From Saxidomus purpurata (taxonomy: Eukaryota; Mollusca; Bivalvia; Venerida; Veneridae), in contig JAFMSR010000016.1 of NCBI GenBank assembly GCA_022818135.1, positions 42,850,236-42,914,235 of the forward strand: a DNA stretch of 64,000 nucleotides. Direction: 5' to 3'. This document shows positions 62,752 through 64,000 of the stretch, one piece after another. Each line of letters begins with the position of its first letter. Positions within the stretch are counted from its first letter, which is position 1. The notes beneath the pieces are model-generated. The model saw nothing but the letters and a program-made list of their open reading frames with translations, was not told where the DNA came from and made no database searches. Made by a program: the position numbers and the translations under genes.

Positions 62752-63069
62752 GTTAGTATTTATATACATGTAGTAATTAAGAACTTTAGTGCTAGCTTGT
62801 AACACATTTTAAAAGTTGGTTCTTTATTAAGGGAAAAAAACATGTTACTATATCAGGATCAAAATAAAATGTTGCTGAAGTGTTTGGTCAAGTATATGCT
62901 ACATTTTTATGCCCACAAAGGGAAGCATACTACAGTTGCAATGTCCCTACATTTGTTCATACATCCTTCAAATTGTATGTTGGTTTTGATCATATATTGG
63001 CAAAAACTGTTCATTGGATCGCAACTACCCACATATAGAGCCCTTACTTTGGGTGACACTTTACTACAT

Positions 63070-63590
63070 GAAACATGAGCATAACTTGAAAACTACTGGT
63101 TGGAATTCAATACAACAACATACAATTGTCTAGCAAAATGAGAGGAAGTGCAGTGTACAAGAACCATAACACTATCTTGACTTATTAAAGAGTTATTGCC
63201 CTTTGTATACTTTTCCTTGTCCAGAGCATAACTTTAAGATTACTGGTTGGAATTCAATACAATACATACATTATAGGATAATGATAGGAAGTGAAGTGTA
63301 CAAGAACCATGATTCTGTAGTGATTACAGAGTTATTGCCCTGTTACCGTCGGAGCATAACTTAAAAATACTGGTTGGAATTCAATGCAACTCATACAATA
63401 GTAAATAACAATTAGAGGAAGGAAGTGTATCAATTTGAGAGACAACTCTACTTGACAAATTACAGAGTTATTGCCAACAACAATATCTATATTTTAATTT
63501 TCGCAAAGTATTCTGTTACAGAACTTCCAGTTTATAAAGCAGTTTGAAGTGGTAATCATATAAAGCCATTACTAACACCAATTCAAATTT
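63070..63590 (+). mobile_element. Pearl/HINE-like element, GGGGGTATA family, copy c
   Basis: About three decayed 146-bp units (gcataacttgaaaactactgg..gaattcaatacaac..gagttattgccc). The ends are eroded. The remaining 63590-64000 holds nothing recognisable. Confidence 0.5.
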
Positions 63591-64000
63591 TCTTTTAAAC
63601 CTGGTATTTAAACAGGGTATTGTCGAAGGAAAATATGTTCTGCATTGAATGTGACCATATTGTTTGAAAATTTTAGTTTACCAAAAGAATTAATAAATTA
63701 TAATTTTGCCTTTCAAAAAAAAAGTAGGTTTTCCCATGTATATATCCATTTCATGTTCTGCAATCTTAAGAGGCTGTAAATTGGTTGTACATAAATCTTG
63801 CCTATTTTGATTTATAATCCTAAGAACTTTACTTCAAATGATGTGCAAAGCATAGTTGACTTTTTCAACATTCAATAAACGAAAGTAGGACAAAAGACCA
63901 CCCAGGTCAATTTAAGGAAATACACACACATTCACTTGTTTTTCTGCAGCAGTATTTCAAACGGAAATACTCCATGGTTTTTGTAAAGTTTTAGAAGCCA

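Overview
This is eukaryotic genomic DNA, AT-rich and intron-dominated. It is most likely from a bivalve mollusc: it is full of pearl-like interspersed repeats (elements with internal tandem arrays and a hairpin 3' end, as described in oysters and mussels), and it carries one very long complement-control-protein (CCP/sushi) gene. The species cannot be named from the sequence alone.

The host content is a single large plus-strand gene running through almost the whole window, with both ends outside it. Thirty-five exons were placed by reading acceptor and donor sites and checking phase. In order: a Ser/Thr/Pro linker (4046-4105), a von Willebrand A-like domain (4522-5070), one CCP, a SEA domain split over three exons (6458-8277), a four-cysteine exon (8752-8866), a 17-base microexon (9790-9806), and then CCP exons from 10351 to 41696. 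The CCP-SEA-4Cys-microexon-CCP cassette then appears a second time with identical exon lengths (41520-57854), followed by more CCPs to 62751. In all there are 25 CCP modules. Each module exon is phase 1-1, or a phase-1 set as a block, so modules can be skipped or duplicated without breaking frame. The product should be a secreted or membrane-anchored extracellular adhesion or immune-recognition type protein.

The introns are packed with mobile DNA. Five repeat families with unrelated sequence share one layout: a T-run, a short subterminal inverted repeat, a GTCC-rich stretch, a tandem array of about 145-170 bp units, and a 3' hairpin followed by CTTGTT. This fits Helentron-derived non-autonomous elements (HINE/pearl type). 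A nested stack of inverted-repeat elements occupies 18900-21602. Several tRNA-like SINE remnants are present.

The most unusual object lies in the intron between the second and third exons of the second SEA domain. It is a 9,828-bp transposon (43168-52995) with 457-bp terminal inverted repeats beginning CACGGTGG and an AATAA 5-bp target duplication. It sits inside a roughly 0.4-kb TTAA-type MITE (43042-53294) whose unoccupied relative lies at 20295-20684. The large element carries two convergent, intron-containing genes: a short C2H2 zinc-finger gene from the left, and from the right a long transposase-like gene that includes a YqaJ-type PD-(D/E)xK exonuclease domain. Both repeats carry the same splice donor, so both genes probably start from identical TIR promoters and share a leader exon. 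The terminal repeats are almost identical, implying a recent insertion, but the long gene is broken by frame shifts in this copy.
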